The notes beneath the pieces were generated by a model, which was not told where the DNA came from, did no database searches, and was given only the letters and a program-made list of their open reading frames with translations. From NCBI GenBank assembly GCA_021397845.1, contig CM038051.1:16340827-16404826 (forward strand): DNA of 64,000 nucleotides, given 5' to 3'. Origin of the DNA: Areca catechu (Eukaryota; Streptophyta; Magnoliopsida; Arecales; Arecaceae). Within the stretch, counting starts at the first letter, position 1. The number at the start of each line of letters is the position of its first letter. Made by a program: the position numbers and the translations under genes. This document shows, piece by piece, positions 34,571-44,140 of the stretch.

Positions 34571-35389
34571 GTGCAAATGTTTCTTGCCTTGCAGGAGAAC
34601 CTCTGCCAGACCATAGGTCCAGTAACCAAGCCCGGAACCAAGCCTTCCAGCCACCAGGTCTCAGAGCCCAGCACCGAGACCACAAAGCCTGGAACCAAGC
34701 TTTCCAACACCAGGTCCCAAAGCCCAGCGTTGAGACCTCCAAGTCTTCGAGCCCAGCTCCAAGACATCAAAGCCCGAACCAAGCTTTTAGGCACCAGGTC
34801 CCAAAGCCCAGGCCAAGACCTCCAAGTCTTCGAGCCCAGCTCCAAGACATCAAAGCCCGGAACCATGCTTTCTGACACCAGGTCCCAGAGCCCAGCACCG
34901 AGACCTCCAAGTCTTCGAGCTCAACTCCAAGACATCAAAGCCCGGAACCAAGCTTTCTGGCATCAGGTCCAAGAGTCCAGCACTGAGACCTCAAATCTCT
35001 CCTCCACCAGGTCGAGCCCTTCGGAGGTTGAGCCCCCCGAGCCGAAGTTGAGTCAACTCCCCAGCTCCAGCGCATCCAAGCCCGGAGCTCAGATCTCCGG
35101 CCACCACATCTTCGAGTCCAGCTCCAAGACATCCAAGCCCAGAGTTCAGATCTCCGACCACCACATTTTCGAGCCCAGCTCCAAGACATCAAGGCCCGGA
35201 GCTCAGATCTCTGGCTACAAAGTCTCAGAGCCCAGCATCGAGATACCAAAGCCCGAAGCCAAGCTCTCTGGCCACCAAGTCTTGGAAACTCAGAAACAAA
35301 GGAGGAGACTTCTTTTAGGTTTCATCACATGCACAAAAAGAAAGAAAAAGGGGCAAGACAATTTGACAAGATATATTTTCATTACTTAA
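34571..35389 (+). CDS. Open 272-aa Ser/Pro/Lys-rich repeat frame in the Tat 3' spacer (coding status uncertain)
   Basis: An uninterrupted plus-strand frame in an element whose other frames are broken. It is composed of repeats: an 84-bp (28-codon) unit with 'SQSPA.RPPSLRAQLQDIKA' at anchors 34711, 34795, 34879 and 34964, then a 57-bp (19-codon) unit with 'SSKTSKP..QISGHHIFE' at 35091, 35148 and 35205. No known domain, signal peptide or membrane segment. Since both periods are multiples of three, an open frame could persist by chance. It may be spacer satellite rather than a gene. Confidence 0.3.
   Translation: MQMFLALQENLCQTIGPVTKPGTKPSSHQVSEPSTETTKPGTKLSNTRSQSPALRPPSLRAQLQDIKARTKLLGTRSQSPGQDLQVFEPSSKTSKPGTMLSDTRSQSPAPRPPSLRAQLQDIKARNQAFWHQVQESSTETSNLSSTRSSPSEVEPPEPKLSQLPSSSASKPGAQISGHHIFESSSKTSKPRVQISDHHIFEPSSKTSRPGAQISGYKVSEPSIEIPKPEAKLSGHQVLETQKQRRRLLLGFITCTKRKKKGQDNLTRYIFIT
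34620..35290 (+). repeat. 84-bp and 57-bp tandem repeats in the Tat 3' spacer
   Basis: 'caggtcc' anchors at 34711, 34795, 34879 and 34964 (period 84-85), and 'agatct' anchors at 35091, 35148 and 35205 (period 57). Both share words such as 'cagctccaagacatc' and 'aagcccgga'. Confidence 0.85.
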
Positions 35390-35481
35390 TGAAAAGGGTT
35401 ACAATGCTTTTGAGGCCCGACATGCCGGGCAGCCCAAGAAAGAAAACACAAAAAGGCTATAGCTGAAGAAAAGACCCTACT

Positions 35482-37911
35482 CTACTTCGTCGGTGCCTTC
35501 CCAGGGCGGCGCACCACCGAAGCTCCGTTGCCCTCGACCTCCGAAGCCGGGGCCCCTCCTTCAGCCATCATCGTTGGTGGAGTTGGTTCGACTGCCGCCG
35601 GCGGAGCTGGTTCGGTCGTTGCCACCTGCGGGGTTGGTTCCGTCGCTGCTACCTGAGGAGCCGGCACGACCGCAACAGGGCGCTCCTCCGTTGTAGCCGG
35701 TACGGGGGCCGAGGCCTTCACACCCTTGGAGCCCGGGAGTTGGAGGGTGGCCATCCATTCATCCTAGAGAATGCCGCGCAGCTGGGATCGGCAGTAAGCG
35801 AACCCCTTGAAAAAGGAGTCCATCACTACCTCCTTGAAGTCAACTTGAACTCCTCGGAAGCCTTGTAATTTGCAACCACCTCCGCCGCCCTCTTGTCCAC
35901 ATCCTCAGCTCTGTGGACGGCCTCGACAGCCTCTTTCTTCGCGGCCTCAGCTAAACTGACGACAACGGAGGCCCTCCTCTCCATCTTGGTAGCCTTCTGG
36001 TCGGCGGTCGTGGCCTTCTTCTCAGAGGAGATGGCCCGCCCTTTCGCTACCTCCAGCTCGGCCTGAAGCTCCTTCAGCTGGGCGCCCTTTAACTTGAGCT
36101 CTTCCTCGAGCTCCCTTGAGCGTTGCCCGGCGCTGGCGACTTCGCTCCGGAGGTTCTTGATCGTCATATTAGCCTCCCAGAGGTCGTTGCTCTTTCGCCT
36201 TAGTTCAGTCTTCGAAGACTCAAACTCCGCCTCACACTCCTTATCCCTCCTAACCCAGTTACGGCAATAGTCCCAGATCAGTAGGAGTTCGGTGCCTTGC
36301 TGCATCAAGAATGATGTTAGTCAACAAGAAAGTGAGAGGGAGAGCAAGGCATATCAGAAATCAACTAACGACGTAGAGGTTGGAGAAGGATGCGTTGATG
36401 GTGTCGGCTAGTACTTCCCGCTCCTCTCTCACCGGTCGCAGGACTGGACGGAGAAATTCATCATCCACTCGCATGTGTTGGGTCCCTAATAAGGAAGATG
36501 TTGGGCCCCAATCTAAAGGGGACCCGACGGTAGTCCCTGTCTCTTTTGCCCGTCGTCGATTCGGGACCACCTACTTTGTCGACAGTGGAAGCTGTTGGTG
36601 CGGGCTGAGAGCTTGGTGCCACCTCAGACGGAACCGCTGAAGTCGGCCCTGCGCCCTCCGGCTCCTTGTCCTCCTCGACCTCGACGATCTCCGAAGGAGG
36701 GGATGCCATCGTGGCAGCAGCGATGGCAGATCTGGCCCGAACCACCACCTTGGACTCCGATGCGGGGGCCAGATCGCGCCGCCTCAGAAGCTCGGGGGCG
36801 GATTCAGCAGCCCTCTTCCTCCTCGGCTCAAGAACGGGCTCGGCCGGTACCATGCTCGCGCCGACATCTACCCGAACCCTCTTCGGAGCGGGCTCGCTGG
36901 TGCCCTCCACCTGATTCCTCTCCTCGGAGAATGAGAGGAGTTCCTTTACGGAGAACTTCATGGCTGCACCAAGGAAGAAGACGTCAGCTCAAAAAAAAAA
37001 AGAAAGAAAGAAGAAAAAAAGAGAGAGAATAAAAGGATTTTTGAGCCGAACTCACCTAACTCTTATGTTGGGCCGACCCTGGCCTCGTGGAGATTATGCT
37101 CTGACAGCAGGACCTCAAGTGAAGGGACCTTGGCAGAGCGAAGCTAGTCATACACCTCTAAATTGGCTGCATCGACAGCGGAATCCTGGTTGGGGGACTG
37201 ATCCGGGTCGCTCTAGACCCAGTCGACCTCCTCAACCGAGGCGAAAAAATACCTACTCTTCCATCCTTTGATGGAAGAGGGAAGTTCAAACTTAATTCCC
37301 CTAGGGCGGGAGGAAAGAGACCACCACCCCTCCTCGGTGGGGTGGCATTTCAGGATGAAGAAAGCCCTGAACAAGAAAAAATAGGCTATAATCCCATGAA
37401 AGTGGCACAAGACAATGAAGGAAAAAATGGTCCTGACGGTATTCGGGACAGCTGTGCGGGGACAAGACGGTAATGGCTCAGGACAGAGAGGAAGAAAGGG
37501 TGGAACGAGAATCGGAGGCCACCCGAGAAGGTTTCCTCGTAGAAGGCTATCCGATGCAGGCCACTGGAGGTGACCCGCTCCTCCGGTCGAGGAACCGAGA
37601 GCCGGACGCCATCCGGGATATCATAGATGTCCCGGATGGTCGCAAGGTCCATGGCCGTGATCACCGAAGTGATCCCCAGGGACCTGTTGACCGAGAAGGT
37701 TCGGGAGCAGGCGCAGAAGGTAAAAGAAGAGGACGAGGTGGGGGAGAGGATGCGGGCCCCCTAATCACTATTCCCCAGGTGCGGGCCTTCGGCTAACCTC
37801 GAAGCATGCCACGTCCTCCTCCTCATCAGAAGAAGAAGGCGGCCTCGGTCTCGAAGGTCCGGCCTCACCTTGGTCAGTAACGGGACGGAAATGCGGCCCG
37901 AAGCGAGACAT
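35482..37911 (-). pseudogene. Antisense extra gene (aORF) of the Tat element, 'putative gypsy-type transposon' domain plus coiled coil
   Basis: It reads right to left, opposite to gag-pol. The likely start is at 37911 ('MSRFGPHFRPVTD...'), followed by an acidic serine stretch. A domain from about 37664 to 37215 ('IPDGVRLSVPRPEERV', 'FHPFFLSVLSHYRLVPAQLS', 'GWWSLSSR') matches the plant family annotated as putative gypsy-type transposon / Transposase_28. Next come a Pro/Glu/Arg-rich linker (36961-36461) and a long heptad-rich coiled coil (36308-35826: 'LRSEVASAGQRSRELEEELK'). The end is Pro/Ala/Thr-rich. Such antisense ORFs downstream of pol are known in Tat elements; their role is unknown. Frame changes, and possibly introns, separate the parts. 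Confidence 0.75.
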
Positions 37912-37929
37912 GAAGGTCAAGAAACAAGA

Positions 37930-38443
37930 AGAGCATGAAGAAGGGAGGAGATGGATGAAGATCCGAAGGAGAATCTAACCCTAAGAGAGTACCTACCTGA
38001 CCGGTGTGAGGAAGGAGACTGACTTACTCAGGACTTGGGGAGGCAAAGGTGGCTGGGAGAACGAAGGAAAGGTCCCAGTACGAAGGCAGGCACGTAGAAT
38101 TTGAAAGAATGTACTCTTCAAGAAAGGTCACCTTTCCTTTCAAAATGATGGGCGTCCGACCGCACCGTTACAGCTCCCCACCATTGGATCCGTGCCACGT
38201 GTCAACCATCGACAGGGCTGGCGTCTGGCTTCGATTGTGACCGTCCGAAATTCTGCGCCCGTAATAACCACTTCTCGGACATATCCACGTGGCTCCATCA
38301 GATAGGCCGAAGAAACCACTCCCCGAAGCACCGGTGATCGTGGCCATCGTTGCACTGGATTCTCGCCTTTCCATGTCAGCACTGCATTTACTCCCTTCGC
38401 CCCGAGCGCTTCGCACCAACGAGACTCGGGAGTGGGGGGCAAA
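37930..38443. other. Tat 3' untranslated spacer with polypurine tract
   Basis: Lies between the antisense gene start and the 3' LTR, so it would contain the antisense promoter, though no TATA box stands out. It ends with the polypurine tract 'gggagtggggggcaaa' (38428-38443). Confidence 0.6.
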
Positions 38444-39703
38444 TGATACGACGGAAGGCTGACGTGTGACCCCTATCAGATGCCATGTCAGAAAACTGCC
38501 ATGGTGGACACTCCATCTCGGAATCCTTTATCGAGTCGAGCTCTCTTGATCTGTCAAAGCCGAGCTCCATCCTCCGCTAGGTCGATGCCCGCGAGCTCAG
38601 GTCGCCTAGGCCGGAGCCGAGCAACCCCCTTCACCAGAGCGAGCCCCTTCGAGGTCGAGCCCTTTGGGCAGGGGTCGCGTGCCGACCTCCTCCACCGGAT
38701 CGAGCCCCTTCGAGGTTGGGTCCCCTGTGCCGGAGTCGAGCTCGGCCCTCCTCCGCCGGGCTGAGCCCCTCCGAGGTCGAGCTCTCTAAGCAGGAATTGA
38801 GCCCTCCTCCATCGGTCCAAGCTTCTTCGAAGTTGAGGTCAGACCCCCTCCAGGCCGAAGCTGAGTCCTAGCTCTCCAGCTTGGCAACCACATCGGACAA
38901 CGCCGCCGGCCACCAAAAGAGCGGAGCCACCTCCCCGGGGCATCGACGGGCCACCCAAGGGACATGAAGAAGCACCCGTCAAATCATAATAACTGCTTGT
39001 GAATGCCGCTTACACTAGGAGAGAGAGAAGTTTTCCCCAATTAAGACACTGCCAAGTTTTCCAGAATGGAACGACTGAAAGGAATGTCAGAACGCACAGC
39101 AGTTTCCTCACCACTAACCAGGAAAAATATTCCGTCCATGGCACGGAACGCCGCCACACACTCTTGACAGTACGTATCGGAAAAGACGTCCCATCCGTAG
39201 CATGGAACACCGCCGCACGCGCCTGACAGCACAGGGGAGATCCCGAGGTAGGTGTTCAACGATTGTCCGGATTTAATAGAACCTTCGACATGCTCGGGAA
39301 AGAGGTAACAAACAAAAAACAACAACATAACAACCAACACAACATCAACAGGAGCAAAACAGGAAAAAGCTCCAAGCAAAGGAGGAAGGGAAAGGAGGCT
39401 ACACAGGAGGACCCATCCGCCTCGGCCATCACCTTTCCCGGCACACATGCACCCCCACTCTCATTGTACTCACATCATTTTCACTCCTCCTAGCATGGAG
39501 TCCATCACGAGGGGCTCGACCAGGAGGATCTGTTCTCCTGGATCGTCATTGACTTGAGCATCGGAGTGCCTCCGTCGGAATCCCCGGCTCAGGTCACTAA
39601 CCCCTTTTTGCAGGTCCTGAAACGCCGGCCAACCCGGAGAGGACGAGGGATGATCTGATGTCGATAGCAGCTACGAGCCACGACGATCTTGGTGGAAACA
39701 ACA
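38444..39703 (+). repeat. 3' LTR of the Tat element (1260 bp)
   Basis: It begins TGATACGACGG and ends GGAAACAACA. It contains the segments lost from the 5' copy and the same 'gagccccttcgaggt' repeats (38639, 38701, 38762). It also has an internal duplication of 'catccgtagcatggaac...' (39130-39220). Its 3' block 'ggaatccccggctcagg...tttttgcaggt' is shared with the 5' LTR. Confidence 0.92.
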
Positions 39704-40343
39704 ATAATTATCAAGCTAGCATCCATATAGCACCTTTTGAGACTTTGTATGGTAGGAAATGTAGATCTCTTATTTGTTGGGATGATATAGGAGAGAGAAA
39801 GTTATTGGATTCAGAGATAGTGCAACAAACAGTGGATAAAGTGCAAGTGATTAGAGAACGGCCATGTACAACTTAGAGCAGGCAGAAAAGCTATGCTGAC
39901 AAGAGGAAGAGGGAGCTAGAATTTCTAGTAGGCGACCATGTTTTTCTGAGAGCCTCTCCCACCAAAGACGTGATGAGATTCAGAATGCGAGGCAAGTTGA
40001 GTCCGAGATATGCGGGTCCATTTAAAATTTTAGATAAGGTCGGGGAGGTGGCCTACCGACTAGCACTACCACCAGTCTTATCAGGAGTGCACAATGTATT
40101 TCATGTATTAATGCTATGAAGGTATATTCCAGATCCCATCTATGTAGTAGAATATGGGCCATTGTAGCTTCAAGAGGATCTGATCTACGAGGAAGTGCCT
40201 ACACGAATCGTCGACAAGAAGGATCAAGTGTTACGACATCGGACCATACCATATATGAAGGTGAAATGGAGCAACCACAGAGAGAGAGGGGCTACCTGGG
40301 AGCTTGAGGCAGAAATGAGAGACAAGTATCCGCAACTCTTCTA
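39704..40343 (+). pseudogene. Chromovirus integrase C-terminal part and chromodomain
   Basis: It continues from 27959: 'NYQASIHIAPFETLYGRKCRS' is the end of the integrase core. Next come 'VGDHVFLRASPTKDVMRF' and 'GKLSPRYAGPFKILDKVG' (the GPY/F module, 39937-40040), then 'LPPVLSGVHNVFHVLML' with a stop at the usual K/R. The chromodomain at about 40160-40340 ('RIVDKKDQVLRHRTIPYMKVKWS', 'ATWELEAEMRDKYPQLF') would bind histone marks and steer integration. Few breaks here compared with RT. Confidence 0.92.
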
Positions 40344-40380
40344 ACTGTAGGTACATGAGTTTCAAGAACAAAATTATTTT

Positions 40381-40393
40381 AAGGAGGGAAGAA
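40381..40393 (+). promoter_or_regulatory. Chromovirus polypurine tract
   Basis: 'aaggagggaagaa' immediately before the 3' LTR start TGTAATATC. It would prime plus-strand DNA synthesis. Confidence 0.85.
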
Positions 40394-40435
40394 TGTAATA
40401 TCTAAAAAAAGAAAGAAGTGGAGGAAGACTCCGAG

Positions 40436-40725
40436 AGTCTTCCTCTTCTCCGAATCCATCGGGGAGGAGGAAGGGTGGCCAAACCCTAGTCTCCAAGCTA
40501 TAAAAGACCCTTCTATTTTCTCTCTACTTGTCACACCCCTAACGCTTACCGTCAGCGAGGAGAGGGCCTTAGATCAAGAGTCTTCCTCTTCTCCGAATTC
40601 GTCGAGGAGAAGGAGGAAGGGTGGCCAAATCCTAGTCCCCAAGCTATAAAAGATCCTTCTTTTTCCCTCTACCGGCACACCCTTAACCCTTATCGACGGT
40701 GAGGAGGGGGCCTCGGATTGCAGGT
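40436..40725 (+). promoter_or_regulatory. Tandemly duplicated core-promoter region of the chromovirus LTR
   Basis: Two copies, offset 143-146 bp, of a block running 'agtcttcctcttctccga', 'gaagggtggccaaa', 'cctagt', 'ccaagc', then TATAAAAG (40499-40506 and 40645-40652) and a pyrimidine-rich initiator-like stretch. Both TATA boxes are intact. Confidence 0.8.
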
Positions 40726-40899
40726 GGCTCGGCTACGGCTTGGCAGGAGACTCCGACGATCAGCCAGCGAAGGACCTCACCGGGATCGAGGTAAGATTTT
40801 CGGGTTTCTCTTTCCTTTTCTTTGATTTCCGGTGACGTGGGCCGCCTTCGATGGACGCCGAACCGCCGTGGACCACCACCATCTCTGTTTGGCCAAATA

Positions 40900-41247
40900 A
40901 AGGAAAAAGAGAAGAGGGAGGGAAGAGAGAAAGAGGAGAGGAAGAAGAGGGCAAGAAGAGAAAAAGAAGAAGAAGAGGAAGAAAGGAGGAGAAAAAACAA
41001 GGGTGGGGGAAGATCCCTGTTCGATGGAGAAAGAGAAGAGGAAAGGGGAGAGAGAGAGGAGGAGAAGAGAAGGGAAAGGGGAAAGAAAAGAAAAGAAAGA
41101 AAGAAAAAAAAGGAGAAGACCTTTGTGCATAGAGAGGAAGAAAAGAGAGGAAAAAAAAAAGGAGGGAAGAAAAAAAGAAAAGAAAAAGAATAAAAAGAGA
41201 AGGAATGAAAAAAAAGAAAAGAAAAAGAAAAGAAAAAAAAAAAAAGA

Positions 41248-41249
<2 letters not shown>
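40900..41249. repeat. Purine-rich (G/A) low-complexity tract in the LTR
   Basis: About 350 bases almost without C or T on the plus strand. It creates long spurious frames on both strands (Lys/Glu/Arg on plus, Phe/Leu/Ser on minus). The corresponding tract in the 5' LTR (13774-13910) is shorter. Confidence 0.9.

Positions 41250-41299
<50 letters not shown>
41249..41299. repeat. (AAT)n microsatellite, ~16 units
   Basis: An uninterrupted AAT run in the 3' LTR. The 5' LTR has only about five imperfect units at 13910-13935, so the array expanded or contracted after insertion. Confidence 0.95.
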
Positions 41300-41301
<2 letters not shown>

Positions 41302-42529
41302 TAAAAAAGGGGGAGAGATCGAAAGTTCCTTTTTTGGAAATTCGTAAAGTGAGGGTATCAACAGATGGACCACTGATGAGATTTGGATAAAAAAATTTAG
41401 ATTTACAATTATTCTAGAATTATTTATTTATATTAAAAATTAATATTATAGGAGAATAGCTTCTGAGCAGAAGGGCATTGGGCGAGCTCTAGGTACAGAT
41501 CGATATTGGGTACATTTGGATTAGCTCTTGAGAGATAAAGATTCTGAGCATGATCACCAGTTTTATACATATATCTTATATGACATGATTTGATTCGAGC
41601 ACATTAGTATTGGCATACATGGTTATTTTTGCATTGCATATTTTGACTTCTCGTGATGGATAATATGATTAATGTTATTATTATTTATATTATTGTATAT
41701 CATATTTTATCGAGCAAAGTTATTTTAGATGGGTTGGACCATGATGCTGGTTATTGAAAACTGTAAATGACATAATTTGATTACATGATGTAGAATGATA
41801 AAGTGTTAATCAAAAGAATATGGTGTATGGATTAGCCATGCCATGAGCGGCACCGTGGTTACTTAGATTGCCAGTCACAGGTGAAATTATGACAAATTGC
41901 GTGCCAGTCACGAGAAGGAGTGTGACAATAGTGTGCAAGTCACAGGCGGGAGTGCAATAATAGCGTGCAAGTCATAACTTAGAGTGTGACCGTGATTAGT
42001 CAGAATCCTAAAGAAGAAGGATAATTAATGGAAACATAAAAAAAAAAAATATAATGTTATCAAATGTTTTGCCATACTTGACATTTTTATTGTTTTAGTT
42101 ACATGATCTGATAAACTATTATTTTCTAATTATTTTCAAATTATGCTATTATTGGTGTGACCGTTTGGAGACCTTACTAGGATGTAAAGTACATTCTTTA
42201 CTTTTTGATTTTTCCAGAGATGCAGGATGCATAGCAAGGATCGGGCTGGGCGTGAGATTGAATATCAACATTTAAATTGTTCAGATAATTTTGTTGAGTT
42301 AATTCAGTTGCTGATACTTATAATAAATTAATGGATCATTTAGTAATTTTGACTTGAATAAATGGATTACTTAATTATTATTAAATTATTTAAATATTGT
42401 TGCTTTAATTACTGTGATTTTAAATGAAGTGATTCTTGTATACCTAGGCCTGGCATGATTTTTAGGGTAAAACTTAGGATCATACGGCGATCACGTAATC
42501 GATCCCGATACAGGATTCAAGGCGTGACA

Positions 42530-43825
42530 CTCTCTACCTTCAATACAGAGGACAGACTGTGCTCTCTATCCTGCTTCGCTTGGGGAAAAAGATCTATACT
42601 TCCACAACTAAGCTAAAGAAGATTATGAGCTTTTTACCCCCATCTTCCTCCTTCCTTCTTTTTCTTGTTGTTCCTTTCTTTTGAATCCTGCCTTTCCCTT
42701 TTCATTCCATCTCATCTACTTTTCTAGCAAACAATGCAAGATATTTTACTGGTCCAATTTTCGTGCCTTGAACTTAAACTAAACATTTAATTAGCCATGC
42801 ATTTAGAAATGCAGGAGGTTTCTCAAAGAAATCAGTCTTTAGTTTGAGAGAGTCCTATTTGCATCCAAAGTTCTGTTTCTAAATCATCGAAGGCTGAACC
42901 GAAACCTTCCAAACCATTCCTAGAAATTGATATAAAAAGGGGATAATATCGCGATTCTCATTTTTAAATTCCTATATGTTATCACTTAGTAGGTTCGTGC
43001 TATAAAAAAATAATACAAATATCATAGGATGCTGTGCTTACCTTTGGCCCGTGGGTTCGTGGACTGGAAATCTCATGCCAGGTATTTATTCGAGTATTAA
43101 ATTGAATTAGTGTGACAGGCTTCTCACAGAAAAGAACGTTTATGGCAGGAAAAAAGTTGCACCGTATTATTATAATAACCATGCATGTATATATATATAT
43201 ATACACACATATCACGGTGGTGGAGATAATGCCATAAAATAATCAGAGCACGCATAATTAGTCGGTACTTGTGCACCATATGAAAACTATTAGCAGTGGT
43301 TGCCGAGGCCAATAATTTAATCAACCGACATTATTTTTTACTCAAGTTTTTAATAATATAGATCCAAGAAACTAAACCCAAAAATCTTACTGGGTGAGAG
43401 TCAGACTGAGAAGAACCATGTTAGCTTATTGGCTTCCGTTGTATTTGGATCCAGAACTGATAAGCTGGGCACAATTTATCATGGGTAATCTTGGGGTGTG
43501 TTTGATTTGAGAATTAAATGGTCTTGTTGGTGGGATCATGGGGAGATTGTTGGAAGAAATCAAAAGTTAAAGTATTCTAAGAAATCAAGAGCTAAAGTAT
43601 TCTATCTTGTTAACAAACAAGTCCTAGGTTATTGTTGTCAAAAAAAAAAAAAAAAAACAAAAAAAAAAAAGGTCCCAGGTTTAGTGGAGAAAGCAAGATA
43701 TAAGGAGAAAAAATGAAAAATGTATTTTGCACAAATATTCAAAAATGGCCATTCTGTCTTTAAAGAAAAAAAAAAAAAGAAAAGCATTAAACTCAATCAC
43801 CTACAATTTTAGGGGAAGGGGGTAT
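42530..43825. other. Intergenic sequence after the nested element
   Basis: No gene supported. Contains a short TA/CA microsatellite (43186-43209) and A runs (43641-43672). Confidence 0.45.
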
Positions 43826-44140
43826 TTTCTTTTTTGACAAGAAAAAGAAAAAAAAGAGTGCAAGGGCCTCGGGCATGATCATAAAGGTTCCTTACTTTAT
43901 CGAAGAATGTTCGATACATGACGACAATAAAGATAGTTCAGCCATTCTCCACTACATTCAAGTGGTATGAATGAATACGTTATTCCAGCCTCTTCTAAGA
44001 CATCAATCTGATTAATAGCCAATCCCATACATTCCATGTCAAGGCATCCAGGATAAATCTTTCATTTAATTGATTCCGTCTCGGTTCGATCCTTATACAT
44101 TGTGGTGATGAGGTTCTATCTTTCACTTGAAAGAAAGATC
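43826..44140 (-). mobile_element. Diverged SINE related to the 3471 and 12242 copies
   Basis: Parts match the SINE family in the same order: a T-rich start, 'gaatgttcgatac', 'ccaggataaat...atttaattgattcc', then 'gtggtgatgaggttctat', comparable to 'ggtggtgaggcaagatttct' in the copy at 3471. The A and B boxes are eroded. Confidence 0.4.

Larger units (their letters stand above)
27960..39703 (+). mobile_element. Tat-lineage Ty3/gypsy element (11.74 kb) inside chromovirus integrase
   Basis: The LTRs are 27960-28861 and 38444-39703. The 5' copy starts TAATACAGCGG and the 3' copy TGATACGACGG (5' TG mutated); both end in AACA. Flanks are ATAAT at 27955-27959 and 39704-39708. Excision restores 'VYNNYQAS' in the integrase frame. 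Internal order: PBS, gag, PR, RT, RNase H, a second archaeal-type RNase H, integrase, a repeat-rich spacer and an antisense extra gene. The dual RNase H and antisense ORF are Tat-lineage hallmarks. All pol frames carry breaks. Confidence 0.93.
13774..42529 (+). mobile_element. Degenerate Ty3/gypsy chromovirus (Tekay/Del-like) interrupted by four later insertions
   Basis: Parts in order: truncated 5' LTR, tRNA-Met-type primer-binding site, gag with two zinc knuckles, protease, reverse transcriptase, RNase H, integrase, C-terminal chromodomain, polypurine tract and 3' LTR. The gene order PR-RT-RH-INT places it in Ty3/gypsy, and the chromodomain places it among chromoviruses. Insertions lie at 14379-15278, 19063-21308, 21727-27169 and 27960-39703, leaving about 17.6 kb unaccounted to nested DNA removed and roughly 9 kb of original element. 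All coding parts carry many stops. The flanking target duplication cannot be tested because the 5' LTR has lost its start. Confidence 0.9.
40394..42529 (+). repeat. Chromovirus 3' LTR (2136 bp, complete)
   Basis: It begins TGTAATATC and ends GGCGTGACA. It includes a duplicated TATA region near its start, a long purine-rich tract (40900-41245), an AAT microsatellite and short tandem 'agtcacagg.gggagtgtgac' repeats (41870-41995). It is uninterrupted and defines the empty site of the solo LTR nested in the 5' copy. Confidence 0.92.

Noticed and set aside
40777..41373. 198-codon Phe/Leu/Ser-rich frame on the minus strand and Lys/Glu/Arg-rich frames on the plus strand
   Set aside because: Produced by the purine-rich tract of the chromovirus LTR; not protein-like.
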